Source: Nodosilinea sp. P-1105 (GTDB taxonomy: Bacteria; Cyanobacteriota; Cyanobacteriia; Phormidesmidales; Phormidesmidaceae). Taken from it: a stretch of 33,956 nucleotides of DNA. The DNA lies in the NCBI RefSeq assembly GCF_012911975.1, contig NZ_SMDQ01000062.1, positions 1-33,956 on the forward strand, in the 5' to 3' direction. Numbering within the stretch: the stretch's first letter is position 1; each line of letters begins with the position of its first letter. The notes under the pieces are model-generated. The model did not search any database. It was not told the DNA's origin and saw nothing but the letters and a program-made list of their open reading frames with translations. The position numbers and the translations under genes are program-made. Positions 17,334 to 25,921 of the stretch are shown in pieces.

Positions 17334-18242
17334 ATGCTTACCCTCGACGCCCTTCGCACAAAAATCAGCAGCATTGAAGACCTGCAGGCCGTCGTCAGAA
17401 CCATGAAATCCCTAGCAATGGTGAGCATTCGTCAGTATGAGCAAGCTAGAACCTCCCTAAGTGCCTATAACCACACCGTGGAACTGGGGCTCCAGGCCCT
17501 GCTGTACCATCGACGGTTTGCGGATCCTCCTCAGGGGCTAATGTCCCTGGCCTCGCCAGAGCCAAAGTCGGGCTGGGTAGGGGTAGTTCTCTTTGGATCG
17601 GATCATGGGCTATGTGGGCCGTTCAATGAACACATCGTCACCTACGCCCTAGACCAACTCGGTCATCGCCACATTCAACCCGATCGCCGTCGCCTAGCGG
17701 CAGTGGGAGCCAGGCTGATTCCCTACCTAGGCGTCGCCAATCAACCGGTCCAAACCTCGTTTTCCCTGCCCAGTTCCCTGGCGGGCACCCCCCATCTGCT
17801 CCAAGACCTTTTACAGACAATCGAGCAATGGCGGCTCCACCAAAACGTGACTCAAATTTTGCTGTTTTACAACCAACTGCAATCAACCACCACCTATCAA
17901 CCGTCAGTCCTGTCCCTATTTCCGATCGATCGCGATTGGCTGAACGATCTAGAGCAACGCCCCTGGTCTTCCCCAGCCTTACCCACCCTCAACCAAGACT
18001 GGGAGTCATTGTTGTCTGCCCTGATCCGGCAGCATTTGTTTGTTTCCCTCTATCGGGCGACGGTTGAATCCCTGGCCAGCGAAAATGCTGGGCGGCTGAT
18101 GTCAATGCAGGCCGCAGAAACCAACATTGAAGAACGCCTGGCGGATCTAAATGCAGATTATCGGCAGCAACGGCAAAACTCAATCACCGGCGAACTGCTG
18201 GATATTGTTTCTGGCTTTGAGGCCCTTAATAACCCGACTTAA
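17334..18242 (+). CDS. atpG: N-type ATPase F1 subunit gamma
   Basis: A 302-residue gamma subunit of the central rotor shaft. The N-terminal helix (LDALRTKISSIEDLQAVVRT then MKSLAMVSIRQYEQA) corresponds to the family's coiled-coil start, FGSDHGLCGPFNE to its Rossmann-like core motif, and ASENAGRLMSMQAAETNIEE to the very conserved C-terminal helix. It is diverged from the housekeeping cyanobacterial gamma and I see no redox-regulatory Cys pair of the chloroplast/cyanobacterial type. ATG 17334 follows a repeat-containing spacer with no obvious ribosome-binding site. It is the last gene of the operon. Confidence 0.93.
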   Translation: MLTLDALRTKISSIEDLQAVVRTMKSLAMVSIRQYEQARTSLSAYNHTVELGLQALLYHRRFADPPQGLMSLASPEPKSGWVGVVLFGSDHGLCGPFNEHIVTYALDQLGHRHIQPDRRRLAAVGARLIPYLGVANQPVQTSFSLPSSLAGTPHLLQDLLQTIEQWRLHQNVTQILLFYNQLQSTTTYQPSVLSLFPIDRDWLNDLEQRPWSSPALPTLNQDWESLLSALIRQHLFVSLYRATVESLASENAGRLMSMQAAETNIEERLADLNADYRQQRQNSITGELLDIVSGFEALNNPT

Positions 18243-18243
18243 A

Positions 18244-18273
18244 CCCAGCGGCTTGGCAGAAAAGGCCGCCGGG
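18244..18273 (+). terminator. Hairpin after atpG, possible operon terminator
   Basis: CCC-A-GCGGC pairs with GCCGC-C-GGG around a 12-base loop immediately after the atpG stop. A U-run is lacking (CTTATCC follows), so intrinsic termination is uncertain. Confidence 0.4.
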
Positions 18274-18338
18274 CTTATCCTATCAGGGTTTCAGCTGTCA
18301 TTGATCCCACGCCTTAAGCGACCAGGAGCCGATATCCC

Positions 18339-19178
18339 GTGAATGACCTGCAAACCCGCCTGACCCGCCACCTGGAACAACTCAGCCGCGATCGTGATCC
18401 CTACTTCGCCTCAGCCCATCACTTTTTTGTGCAGCAGTACATTCAGCAGCAGTTCGCCCAATGGGGCACGGTGGAATCCCACGCCTTTACCGTCCAGGGG
18501 CGTACCCACCATAACTGGATCCTCGATCTGCCCGGGAGACAGCCAGACCGACCACTAATCTTAGTTGGCGCCCACTACGACTCGGTGCCCGGCTCCCCTG
18601 GAGCGGACGATAATGCTACGGGGGTGGCGGCCCTGCTCGAGATTGGACGGGCCTTGGCCCAACAGCCGGGGCGATCGCCCGTGCGGCTGGTTGCCTTTGA
18701 TCTGGAAGAATCAGGCTTAGTGGGCAGCCGTTGCTATGTCCAGCACCTGCACCAGCGGCAGACGCCCCTGGGACTGATGCTATCCCTAGAGATGTTGGGC
18801 TACTGTTGCCACCAACCCCACTCCCAACGCTACCCACCAGGGTTGGCTTACCTCTATCCTCACCAGGGAAATTATATTGCTCAAATTGGCCCATGGTCAG
18901 CGATTCCGACCATGGTGCAGCTCTGGTGGGGGTTTCGACAGGCAGGGGTGCGTAGCCAGTGGCTACCGATGATTCGACGGGGGCACATCGTCCCGGATAG
19001 CCGCCGGAGCGATCATGCGCCCTTCTGGGACCTGGACTATCCGGCGATTATGGTGACCGACACCGCTGACTTGCGGAACCCCCACTACCACCAACCCACA
19101 GACACCATCGATACCCTGGATTTAGCGTTCTTCACGGGGGTCTGCCAGGGGCTGATCAACGGCTTGCGTTCTCTGTAA
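18339..19178 (+). CDS. M28-family zinc aminopeptidase-like protein
   Basis: A 279-residue M28 peptidase-fold enzyme. Metal ligands are visible as His79 in VGAHYDSV, Asp91 in PGADDNATGVAALLE, and the Glu pair in DLEESGLVGS (Glu123 catalytic base, Glu124 ligand); later ligands are in RRSDHAPFWD and NPHYHQPTDT. There is no clear signal peptide, so a cytoplasmic place is likely. It starts at GTG 18339 with AGGAG about ten bases upstream; no better ATG exists before the conserved core. It follows the atp operon by 96 bases with a hairpin between them. M28 members cleave N-terminal residues or deacylate small amides; the substrate is unknown. Confidence 0.9.
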   Translation: MNDLQTRLTRHLEQLSRDRDPYFASAHHFFVQQYIQQQFAQWGTVESHAFTVQGRTHHNWILDLPGRQPDRPLILVGAHYDSVPGSPGADDNATGVAALLEIGRALAQQPGRSPVRLVAFDLEESGLVGSRCYVQHLHQRQTPLGLMLSLEMLGYCCHQPHSQRYPPGLAYLYPHQGNYIAQIGPWSAIPTMVQLWWGFRQAGVRSQWLPMIRRGHIVPDSRRSDHAPFWDLDYPAIMVTDTADLRNPHYHQPTDTIDTLDLAFFTGVCQGLINGLRSL

Positions 19179-19204
19179 TATCTAATCGCCTGTTTTTCAT
19201 TGGG

Positions 19205-19275
19205 GCATTGCTGCGCGTGGGCGGAGCTTCGCCTCAACCCCCTGTTTCCTTGGTGCATTAGCGCAGCAATGCACC
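19205..19275. repeat. Inverted repeat with GCATTGCTGCGC arms
   Basis: GCATTGCTGCGC (19205-19216) is perfectly complementary to GCGCAGCAATGC (19261-19272). The right arm lies within an inner hairpin (GTGCATT ... AATGCAC). The GTGCATTAGCGCAGCAATGCACC type is a dispersed repeat met often in cyanobacterial intergenic DNA. It lies between two convergent genes and may help terminate both. Confidence 0.65.
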
Positions 19276-19315
19276 CTACGGCTAACACTGTCACCTGTTA
19301 CCTAAAACCTGTCCC

Positions 19316-19798
19316 CTAAAGCACCTGACAGCGATCGCCGCAGCCTTCCTGCAACCGAGCCTCCCGTGCAGCCAAAATTGTTTTCAAGCTAGGCCGCCCG
19401 GTCAGGGCCAAACGCCAGTCGGCCCACAGGCCGTACAGCCAGTTCACCAGTGGCCCCAGGATGGGCCAGCGGGTGGGGGCATAGATCCAGCCCATGCCCA
19501 GAACGTCATACACCCGACGGAACACTTCAACATTGTTAACCACAGTGCCATCAGGCAACACCGCATGGATGCGACCCATGGCGGTGGCAAAGTCCACCCC
19601 GCCGTTCTCTGCCGGATCGTAAGCTTCGTCGGCAATGTCCGTAAAGGCCACCAACCCGCGCCCCTGATCCTTCTGGCGTAAGAAGTTAACTTCTCGCATA
19701 CACAGGGGACAGTCGCCGTCGTAGAGCAACTTAATCTGCCAGGGGTCTGAGCCGACAGCATCAGCCTGGGCCGTAGGAGGTGAAGATGGAGCAACCAT
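19316..19798 (-). CDS. DCC-family (DUF393) thiol-disulfide oxidoreductase-like protein
   Basis: A 160-residue protein with the family's defining start LLYDGDCPLCMREVNFLR, whose Cys30 and Cys33 form a thioredoxin-like CxxC, followed by the GRIHAVLPDGTVVNNVEVFR block and a C-terminal hydrophobic region (WPILGPLVNWLYGLWADWRL) typical of DUF393. The reaction is not established for the family. The frame is open to 19879, but the ATG at 19798 (MVAPSSPPTA) is preferred because the extra upstream residues look random. The last residues contain a further Cys pair (GCGDRC). Confidence 0.85.
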   Translation of the reverse strand: MVAPSSPPTAQADAVGSDPWQIKLLYDGDCPLCMREVNFLRQKDQGRGLVAFTDIADEAYDPAENGGVDFATAMGRIHAVLPDGTVVNNVEVFRRVYDVLGMGWIYAPTRWPILGPLVNWLYGLWADWRLALTGRPSLKTILAAREARLQEGCGDRCQVL

Positions 19799-19881
19799 AA
19801 GACTGGAGCAGAAATAACAGACAGTAGGGCCCTGAGTGAACCCTATACATATCTTAATGAAAATCCACTCAGCCAGCATTC

Positions 19882-19941
19882 AGGGCTGGCGTAGCCCTAC
19901 CCCCCCAGAAGATAACCCACCCCTACCCCTCCCAGGAGGGG
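19882..19941. repeat. Short hairpins related to the dispersed G-rich repeat
   Basis: Two hairpins: AGGGCT...AGCCCT (19882-19898) and CCCCTCC-CA-GGAGGGG (19926-19941). The second, with CCCTACCCCTCCC before it and GGGGACA after it, resembles part of the repeat at 7342-7518, but the flanks do not align further. They lie between crtB and the DCC gene. Confidence 0.5.
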
Positions 19942-20023
19942 ACAATGAGTTTGCTTGTACAGAAAATTTTCTTACCTTGAACTCAGGTTGCTGGCCTCTG
20001 CCTTTCTGCCGTAAGTCCAATGC

Positions 20024-20950
20024 TTACAGCACTCTTGCTTTGAGCAAGGTGCCCGGCAGAGTCAGCAGCTTGCGCACCGACGGCACATAAGCCCGTTTGG
20101 TGAACACGTCGTAGTCGTTTTCTTCAATCACGTCCAAAATCTTGCGGTACAGGGCCAGGGCCGACCATACCGGCCAGCGGGCATCATCGCTGAGCAAGCC
20201 AATCCCGGTCTCGGCCTCGGCATAGAACTGGCGAGCTCGCTGAATTTGAAAGGCCATCAGAGCCCGCCAGCGATCGTCTACCACCCCGGCCATCAGGTCG
20301 GCCTCGCTGTAGTCAAAGGCGGCTAAATCATCCAGGGGCAGGTAAATTCGGCCCCGGCGAACATCTTCCCCCACATCGCGCAGGATATTCGTGAGTTGGT
20401 TGGCAATTCCCAGGGCGATCGCCTGCTGGGTGGGGTCTAGGGTCTCGGGGCGATGCCAGGGAGCCGTTTGCAGTTGGGTGTCAACTCCCATCACCGTCGT
20501 CGACATTAGCCCCACCGTACCGGCCACCCGATAGCAGTACAGTTCAAGCTCCTCAAAGGTTTGATAGCGAGACTGATGTAGGTCCATACGTTGACCAGCA
20601 ATCATATCTCGAAAGGGCTGAATATCGAGGGGAAACTGCTCTAAGGTATCCACCAGCGCCACATCTTCGTCATCCACCGGGCAGCCAGCAAAGATCGACT
20701 CCAGCTGAGCCTCCCAGCGATCAAGGGTTTTTTCGCTGGTGAATTGCGCTTGGGGGCCATCAACCAATTCGTCCGTTCGGCGACACCACACATAAATGGC
20801 CCAAATGGCTCGGCGTTTGGCCGGGGCCATCAGCATGGTGCCCATGTAAAACGTCTTGGAATACTTTGCTGTGACGCGACGACACAGCTCGTAAGCATCC
20901 TCAATGGAGGATAACGATTGAGCGGGGGGGGAATCAGTCAGTTGCAGCAT
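20024..20950 (-). CDS. crtB: Phytoene synthase
   Basis: A 308-residue enzyme joining two geranylgeranyl diphosphates into 15-cis-phytoene, the first step of carotenoid synthesis, at the membrane surface. The first Asp-rich motif is RRTDELVDG (DELVD at 60-64), the second [27 protein letters not shown] near residue 28 is the substrate-gate segment of the family. ATG 20950 matches the start MLQL of known cyanobacterial CrtB; an in-frame TTG precedes it. In many cyanobacteria crtB follows the phytoene desaturase gene crtP; here no desaturase is adjacent and nearly 500 bases of non-coding DNA lie upstream. Confidence 0.96.
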   Translation of the reverse strand: MLQLTDSPPAQSLSSIEDAYELCRRVTAKYSKTFYMGTMLMAPAKRRAIWAIYVWCRRTDELVDGPQAQFTSEKTLDRWEAQLESIFAGCPVDDEDVALVDTLEQFPLDIQPFRDMIAGQRMDLHQSRYQTFEELELYCYRVAGTVGLMSTTVMGVDTQLQTAPWHRPETLDPTQQAIALGIANQLTNILRDVGEDVRRGRIYLPLDDLAAFDYSEADLMAGVVDDRWRALMAFQIQRARQFYAEAETGIGLLSDDARWPVWSALALYRKILDVIEENDYDVFTKRAYVPSVRKLLTLPGTLLKARVL

Positions 20951-21444
20951 CAATGTCCCAAACTGGAGAAGGTAAATCTCAAACCGACCACAGGCGAATC
21001 TGCTTAACCTAGCCTCTCACAACTGCACCCAACTTTGGCAAAACAGTCGAAATTGGCCTAATGCACCCGAGATTACACTGCCGTCGGTGGTTGACGCGAT
21101 CAAGGCGATGATTTGGTCAAGCACGGGTATAGCGTAACCACCTCCTTTCAAAACCAGGGGTTAAAACCAGAGGATACTGCTACTACTGACTGCTATTCAC
21201 AGCTTGGCAAACCTGCTGATACTCAGCAGTGTAGCCATATCGCTATCCATCCCTTAAGGGAAAATCGCATTAAAGCGACGCCTTAATCTCCTAAGATTAT
21301 ATGTTGCAATCTGTAACATTTTTCTGCAAGTTCAATCAAACTCATCAATTCTTAGGGATCCATGGCAGGTCAGTACCCAAAGACCGGCTAGCCCGGATAA
21401 GATAATAGACTGCATGAGTACTAACGGTTGCCGGGAGCCCTGCT
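20951..21444. other. Intergenic region between crtB and glyA (divergent promoters)
   Basis: No convincing gene, tRNA or riboswitch was seen in these 494 bases. GATAAT at 21401-21406 could be a -10 element for glyA, without a good -35 partner. The region should hold the promoters of both divergent genes. Confidence 0.5.
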
Positions 21445-22728
21445 GTGCCTCAAACTAACTTCGACTTTCTACTTCAGACTGATCCACAACTGGCTGACAT
21501 AATGCAGCGCGAGCTGCAACGGCAGCGCCAGCATCTGGAGCTAATTGCCAGTGAAAATTTTACGTCTCCAGCCGTCCTTGCGGCCCAGGGGTCAGTGTTG
21601 ACAAATAAATATGCCGAAGGGCTACCTGGAAAACGCTATTACGGTGGTTGTGCGTTTGTCGACGAAGCCGAACAGCTGGCCATTGACCGAGCCAAAGCCC
21701 TGTTTGGGGCGGCCCATGCCAATGTGCAACCCCACTCCGGGGCTCAGGCTAACTTTGCGGTGTTCCTGGCCCTGCTGCAACCAGAGGACACCATCATGGG
21801 CATGGACTTGTCCCACGGGGGGCACCTGACCCATGGATCGCCGGTGAACGTCTCGGGTAAATGGTTCAAGGTCTGCCATTACGGGGTTAACCGTGAGACC
21901 GAACAGCTGGACTTTGACCAAATCCGTGCCCTAGCCCTAGAGCACCGCCCCAAGCTGATCATCTGCGGCTATTCCGCCTACCCCCGCACCATCGACTTTG
22001 AGCAGTTCCGGGCGATTGCCGACGAGGTGGGCGCTTACCTGCTGGCGGACATCGCCCACATTGCTGGGTTGGTCGCCGCTGGCTATCATCCCAACCCAGT
22101 GCCCCACTGTGACGTGGTGACCACCACCACTCACAAGACCCTGCGCGGTCCCCGGGGTGGCCTGATTCTCACCCGCGATGCCGACCTGGGCAAAAAGTTT
22201 GACAAGGCGGTCTTCCCTGGCTCCCAAGGCGGTCCCCTGGAACATGTGATTGCGGCCAAAGCAGTGGCCTTTGGAGAAGCTCTCAAGCCTGAGTTCAAAA
22301 CTTACTCGGCCCAGGTGATTGCCAACGCCCAGGGGCTAGCTGCCCAGCTCCAAAGTCGGGGCTTTAAGGTGGTGTCTAATGGCACCGATAACCACCTCGT
22401 GCTGGTGGATTTGCGCTCCATTGGCATGACTGGCAAACGGGCCGATCAACTGGTCAGTGGTGTCAACATCACGGCCAACAAAAACACGGTGCCCTACGAT
22501 CCTGAGTCTCCCTTTGTCACCAGTGGTCTGCGGTTGGGCTCGCCAGCGATGACCACTCGGGGCTTGGGCCGTGATCAGTTTGCCGCGATCGCCGATATCA
22601 TTGCCGATCGCCTACTGAACCCCGACGATGCAGTGGTGGAGCAGCAGTGCCTGCAACGGGTGGCTGACCTCTGCGATCGCTTTCCCCTTTACGCTCACCT
22701 CGGTGGCCTGGTGCCAGCCTTAGTTTAG
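21445..22728 (+). CDS. glyA: Serine hydroxymethyltransferase
   Basis: A 427-residue cytoplasmic PLP enzyme that interconverts serine and glycine with tetrahydrofolate, feeding one-carbon metabolism and the photorespiratory path. The PLP-binding lysine is Lys231 in [16 protein letters not shown]; other signatures are LIASENFTS (about 33-41), [13 protein letters not shown] and [10 protein letters not shown]. Length matches the family. The start is GTG 21445, needed to keep the full N-terminal arm; GGGAG lies eight or so bases upstream. It appears to be a single-gene unit. Confidence 0.97.
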   Translation: MPQTNFDFLLQTDPQLADIMQRELQRQRQHLELIASENFTSPAVLAAQGSVLTNKYAEGLPGKRYYGGCAFVDEAEQLAIDRAKALFGAAHANVQPHSGAQANFAVFLALLQPEDTIMGMDLSHGGHLTHGSPVNVSGKWFKVCHYGVNRETEQLDFDQIRALALEHRPKLIICGYSAYPRTIDFEQFRAIADEVGAYLLADIAHIAGLVAAGYHPNPVPHCDVVTTTTHKTLRGPRGGLILTRDADLGKKFDKAVFPGSQGGPLEHVIAAKAVAFGEALKPEFKTYSAQVIANAQGLAAQLQSRGFKVVSNGTDNHLVLVDLRSIGMTGKRADQLVSGVNITANKNTVPYDPESPFVTSGLRLGSPAMTTRGLGRDQFAAIADIIADRLLNPDDAVVEQQCLQRVADLCDRFPLYAHLGGLVPALV

Positions 22729-22800
22729 AAGGAGAGCTTCAGGGGGTCATATCCGGAAGCAGGCCCCGCTCCTCGTCACCCAATACCACCCTTTATTTCT

Positions 22801-22872
22801 AAAACTCCATGCCGACTTGCAGAAACTTCAAGTTTAAGCTTTGATCATCTGTCATAATCTGCATGGAGTTTT
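22801..22872. repeat. Perfect 12-bp inverted repeat downstream of glyA
   Basis: AAAACTCCATGC (22801-22812) pairs with GCATGGAGTTTT (22861-22872), separated by 48 bases; the right arm runs into a T stretch, so it could act as a long-looped terminator for glyA or as a regulatory stem upstream of the WecA-like gene. CATAAT at 22853-22858 inside the loop might be a -10 box. Nothing else convincing is seen between 22729 and 23009. Confidence 0.45.
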
Positions 22873-23009
22873 TGGCTATTTTGGGGAAATCAGCTTATCC
22901 TATGGACTGCTTTGGGCTGATTCTCATAGCGCTGTTTCATTCGATAGCTACCTTCTGCGGTTAGCCACTGGTCTGGGTATTCGAGGAGTGTCTCCATACA
23001 GGGGTTCTG

Positions 23010-24068
23010 ATGCCATTTCAGCTATATCACTTTTTCGCCTTTGCGGTTTCTGCGGCGGTCGTGCTGTTTACTACCCCGATTGTGCGACGCATCGGCCTCA
23101 AAAGTGGTCGGGTCGACCTGCCGGGAGACCGTAAAGTTCACAAGGCTCCCATGGTCCGCCTAGGGGGTGTTTCCATTTTTTTGGGCACATTTACGGCGCT
23201 CCTGCTGGTGTGGGCAACGGGGGGCTTTATTGATGCCGGTGGGGCCCACCTGGCGCCCCCTGAAGAATTTCAAATTTGGGGGGTCACCATTGGTGGCCTG
23301 GCTTTTTTTCTGATCGGTCTTACCGATGATCTATTTGGCCTGTCTCCCCTAAGTCGATTAGTAATGCAGGCCATTGTCGCCTCCATTGCCTGGCATGTGG
23401 GGGTCAGCATCGATTTTCTTACCATTCCATTTTTAGGGTTGACCCAACTGCCGGATGTGATTAGCTTGCCCGTAACCGTTATCTGGTTGGTGGGCATGGC
23501 CAACGCCATCAATTGGATCGACGGTCTAGATGGCTTAGCCGCTGGTGTGTCTGGGATTGCGGCCATGATTATGCTGGTGGTGAGCTTGTTTATGAATCAA
23601 CCCGCCGCCGCCTTGATTGCCGCCGCGCTAGCCGGTGGAGCCCTGGGCTTTTTGCGCTACAACTTCAACCCGGCCAAAATTTTCATGGGGGATGGGGGAG
23701 CTTATTTTATGGGGTTTACCCTGGCCGCAGTCGGAGTAATTGGCCTGGTGAAGACGGTGACGACAGCGGCGGTGCTACTGCCGTATCTGATTTTGGCCGT
23801 GCCCATTTTAGATATGTCAGCGGTCATTTTCGATCGCATTCGCTCCGGCAAATCTCCCTTTATCGCTGACAAACGCCACTTGCACCATCGGCTGCTGAAT
23901 GCCGGACTCTCCCATCGGGTTACGGTCTTATTTATCTACATTTTGACCCTGTGGGTAGGCAGTTTGGCCCTAGCCTTTGCGGGCATGCCCAGCGGTATCG
24001 CCTATGCCCTGGCCACGACTGCCCTTTTGAGCTATACCGGCTGGCGCATTCGGCAGCGGGCTCGCTAG
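23010..24068 (+). CDS. WecA/TagO-like undecaprenyl-phosphate sugar-1-phosphate transferase
   Basis: A 352-residue polytopic enzyme of the MraY/WecA superfamily that attaches a sugar-1-phosphate (probably GlcNAc-1-P) to undecaprenyl phosphate at the inner face of the membrane. Motifs in order: RKVHKAPMVRLGG near residue 45, GLTDDLFGLSPLSR with the Asp pair, NAINWIDGLDGLAAG, FMGDGGAYFMG and the histidine-rich DKRHLHHRLLNAG, which marks the WecA/TagO branch rather than MraY. About ten membrane helices. ATG 23010 has only a weak upstream GGGG. It is convergent with the second GT39 gene, seven bases apart. Confidence 0.92.
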   Translation: MPFQLYHFFAFAVSAAVVLFTTPIVRRIGLKSGRVDLPGDRKVHKAPMVRLGGVSIFLGTFTALLLVWATGGFIDAGGAHLAPPEEFQIWGVTIGGLAFFLIGLTDDLFGLSPLSRLVMQAIVASIAWHVGVSIDFLTIPFLGLTQLPDVISLPVTVIWLVGMANAINWIDGLDGLAAGVSGIAAMIMLVVSLFMNQPAAALIAAALAGGALGFLRYNFNPAKIFMGDGGAYFMGFTLAAVGVIGLVKTVTTAAVLLPYLILAVPILDMSAVIFDRIRSGKSPFIADKRHLHHRLLNAGLSHRVTVLFIYILTLWVGSLALAFAGMPSGIAYALATTALLSYTGWRIRQRAR

Positions 24069-24074
24069 CACAGC

Positions 24075-25724
24075 CTATGGACCATAGGGATACTCATAGG
24101 GCTGCTGAAATCCATTCGCCCGGTAAACATATAAGGTCTCGGTGACCACACCACCCCGCCGCAGCGACAGCGTGGTCAGCGGTTCTATGGCGTCAAATAA
24201 AGGGGTGTACTGGGCGATAATCGCCGGATCGTCGACAAACCGCTCCAGGGTGATGTAGAAAGCATCTTGGCCCAGCCACGGCCTCTGATCAAACCAAAAG
24301 GCAAATCCCCGTGGGTCTTGGCTAAAGGCGGTAATCGGTAAATCGTACAGTGGGTGGATGGCCATGCCCAGGTAACCCCCCAAATAATATTCGTTAGTAA
24401 AAATAAAATCCACTTCCCCTAAAGCTGTCATTAGGGCTGGGTCAGCCGCGATGAGCTGGCGCATTTGTCCGGTATCCAGCAACTCCGTAGACCCATCCTG
24501 GTCCACAGGCACCAGGCCGCCAAACGGAGCGTAACGGCTGGGCTGCTGCAAAAAACCCAGTTGTAAGTGCAGCATCGCCACCACAGACAGGGCCACCAAA
24601 AACCACCCAGAGCCCCAGAGCCAGCACCGAATTATCCGGGGCCGCTGGCGCTGCCAGATCACGGCCTGCTGTCCTAGCAGGATGGCCACCCCCCAGTACC
24701 CAGGAGCGGGCCAGGCGGGTAAAATCTGTTGCTGCCCCCCCAACAGGGTGAACAGCAGCATAATCGGCAGCGACAGCCATAGGATTAGGGCGTCTTTAGC
24801 TAACTCACCTTTAGTCAACTCAGTATCGGGATGGACCGTTGTGAGCAGGCGCAGGTGCCCCAAACGCAGGCTTTTGCGGGCGGTCACCCACCACAGGGGA
24901 AAGCCAAACAAGGGAAATAAATAGGCGATGGAAATCAACCAGTACCCCACCATCTGCTCCAGGCTAAAGGGGGAGCTCTCCTGGGGACCGTCAAACCGCA
25001 TACCCAGCTGAAACCGAAAGGAAATCCAGTCGTGCTGGCTGTTCCAATACCACAGGGGAAACAGGGTGATCACGAACAACCCCAGGGCCACAACCGTCCA
25101 GGGCGATCGCAGGGCCGAGCGATAGGGGGCACAGGCCAGACAAAAACCCACCAAGCTCAGCCCTAGCACAAACCCGTGGTACTTACTCAGGCAAGCTAAC
25201 CCCACCCATAGTCCTAGGAGGGCAATGCGCCAGGTGGGATGGTAAGGTGCATTGCTGCCGCCATCCCGTCCCTGGGGAAAGAATTCCCAGGCGGCGGTAA
25301 GCAGGGTGGCACTCCAAAATAAGATCAAGCCGGTGTCGGGGGCGGTGAGAATGCCAAAACCAATGGTGAACAGAGGGATCAGGGTGACGAGGGCCACGGT
25401 CATCACCCCCACTGCGGCGGCATACAGATAGGTGGCCGTTAAATACAGCAGCCCCAGGCTGAGGCAATACAACCCTAAAGCCCCCAAGCGGATAGTCAGG
25501 GGCGAAATCACCCCTGTCAGCCACCAGCCTAGGCCCGTGGTCCAGGCGACAATTGGGGGGTGGTCAAAATAGCTCCAGTGCAGGTGGCGGCTGTAGAGGT
25601 AGTAGTAGGCTTCATCAAAGCCAGGGAAGAGCCAGATCGCCACCAGGGTGCGATAGATTAGGCCGCCCAGAATCAGGATCACTAGTCCCGATGACCAGCG
25701 GCTACGTCGCCAACTAAATTTCAT
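24075..25724 (-). CDS. GT39-family membrane glycosyltransferase (second copy)
   Basis: A 549-residue GT-C glycosyltransferase. After the first helix the catalytic loop reads FPGFDEAYYYLYSRHLHW then YFDHPP, the same architecture as the gene at 7866-9428 although the sequences differ widely. About ten or eleven hydrophobic segments follow, and a C-terminal periplasmic domain begins near residue 410 (LMTALGEVDFIFTNEYYLGG). It should use a lipid-phosphate sugar donor; the acceptor is unknown. ATG 25724 sits just before a basic patch and the first helix. The neighbouring WecA-like gene could supply lipid-linked sugar in the same envelope pathway, but the two are convergent. Confidence 0.9.
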   Translation of the reverse strand: MKFSWRRSRWSSGLVILILGGLIYRTLVAIWLFPGFDEAYYYLYSRHLHWSYFDHPPIVAWTTGLGWWLTGVISPLTIRLGALGLYCLSLGLLYLTATYLYAAAVGVMTVALVTLIPLFTIGFGILTAPDTGLILFWSATLLTAAWEFFPQGRDGGSNAPYHPTWRIALLGLWVGLACLSKYHGFVLGLSLVGFCLACAPYRSALRSPWTVVALGLFVITLFPLWYWNSQHDWISFRFQLGMRFDGPQESSPFSLEQMVGYWLISIAYLFPLFGFPLWWVTARKSLRLGHLRLLTTVHPDTELTKGELAKDALILWLSLPIMLLFTLLGGQQQILPAWPAPGYWGVAILLGQQAVIWQRQRPRIIRCWLWGSGWFLVALSVVAMLHLQLGFLQQPSRYAPFGGLVPVDQDGSTELLDTGQMRQLIAADPALMTALGEVDFIFTNEYYLGGYLGMAIHPLYDLPITAFSQDPRGFAFWFDQRPWLGQDAFYITLERFVDDPAIIAQYTPLFDAIEPLTTLSLRRGGVVTETLYVYRANGFQQPYEYPYGP

Positions 25725-25921
25725 AGCAAAGTGATAGCACGGCTGTATCAGCCCTTAAGCGATAATGGCACTGGCTAGTATTGTCCCATCTTGTGCCCAG
25801 GGACTTACATCTCCATCAACCCCCATCGCCAGCCGGTTGCACACAGCTCTATGGGCTGTGCCTGGCCATCATCCTGGATAAAGTATTAGCTGGCCCTCTC
25901 TAAAGGATATACACCCCACCC

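Noticed and set aside
20951..21444. Glycine riboswitch upstream of glyA
   Set aside because: No tandem glycine-aptamer pattern was seen; the region contains only weak promoter-like sequence.
22841..23134. Plus-strand ORF of 97 residues before the WecA-like gene
   Set aside because: Its second half overlaps the WecA-like gene in another frame, and no family pattern or ribosome-binding site is seen.
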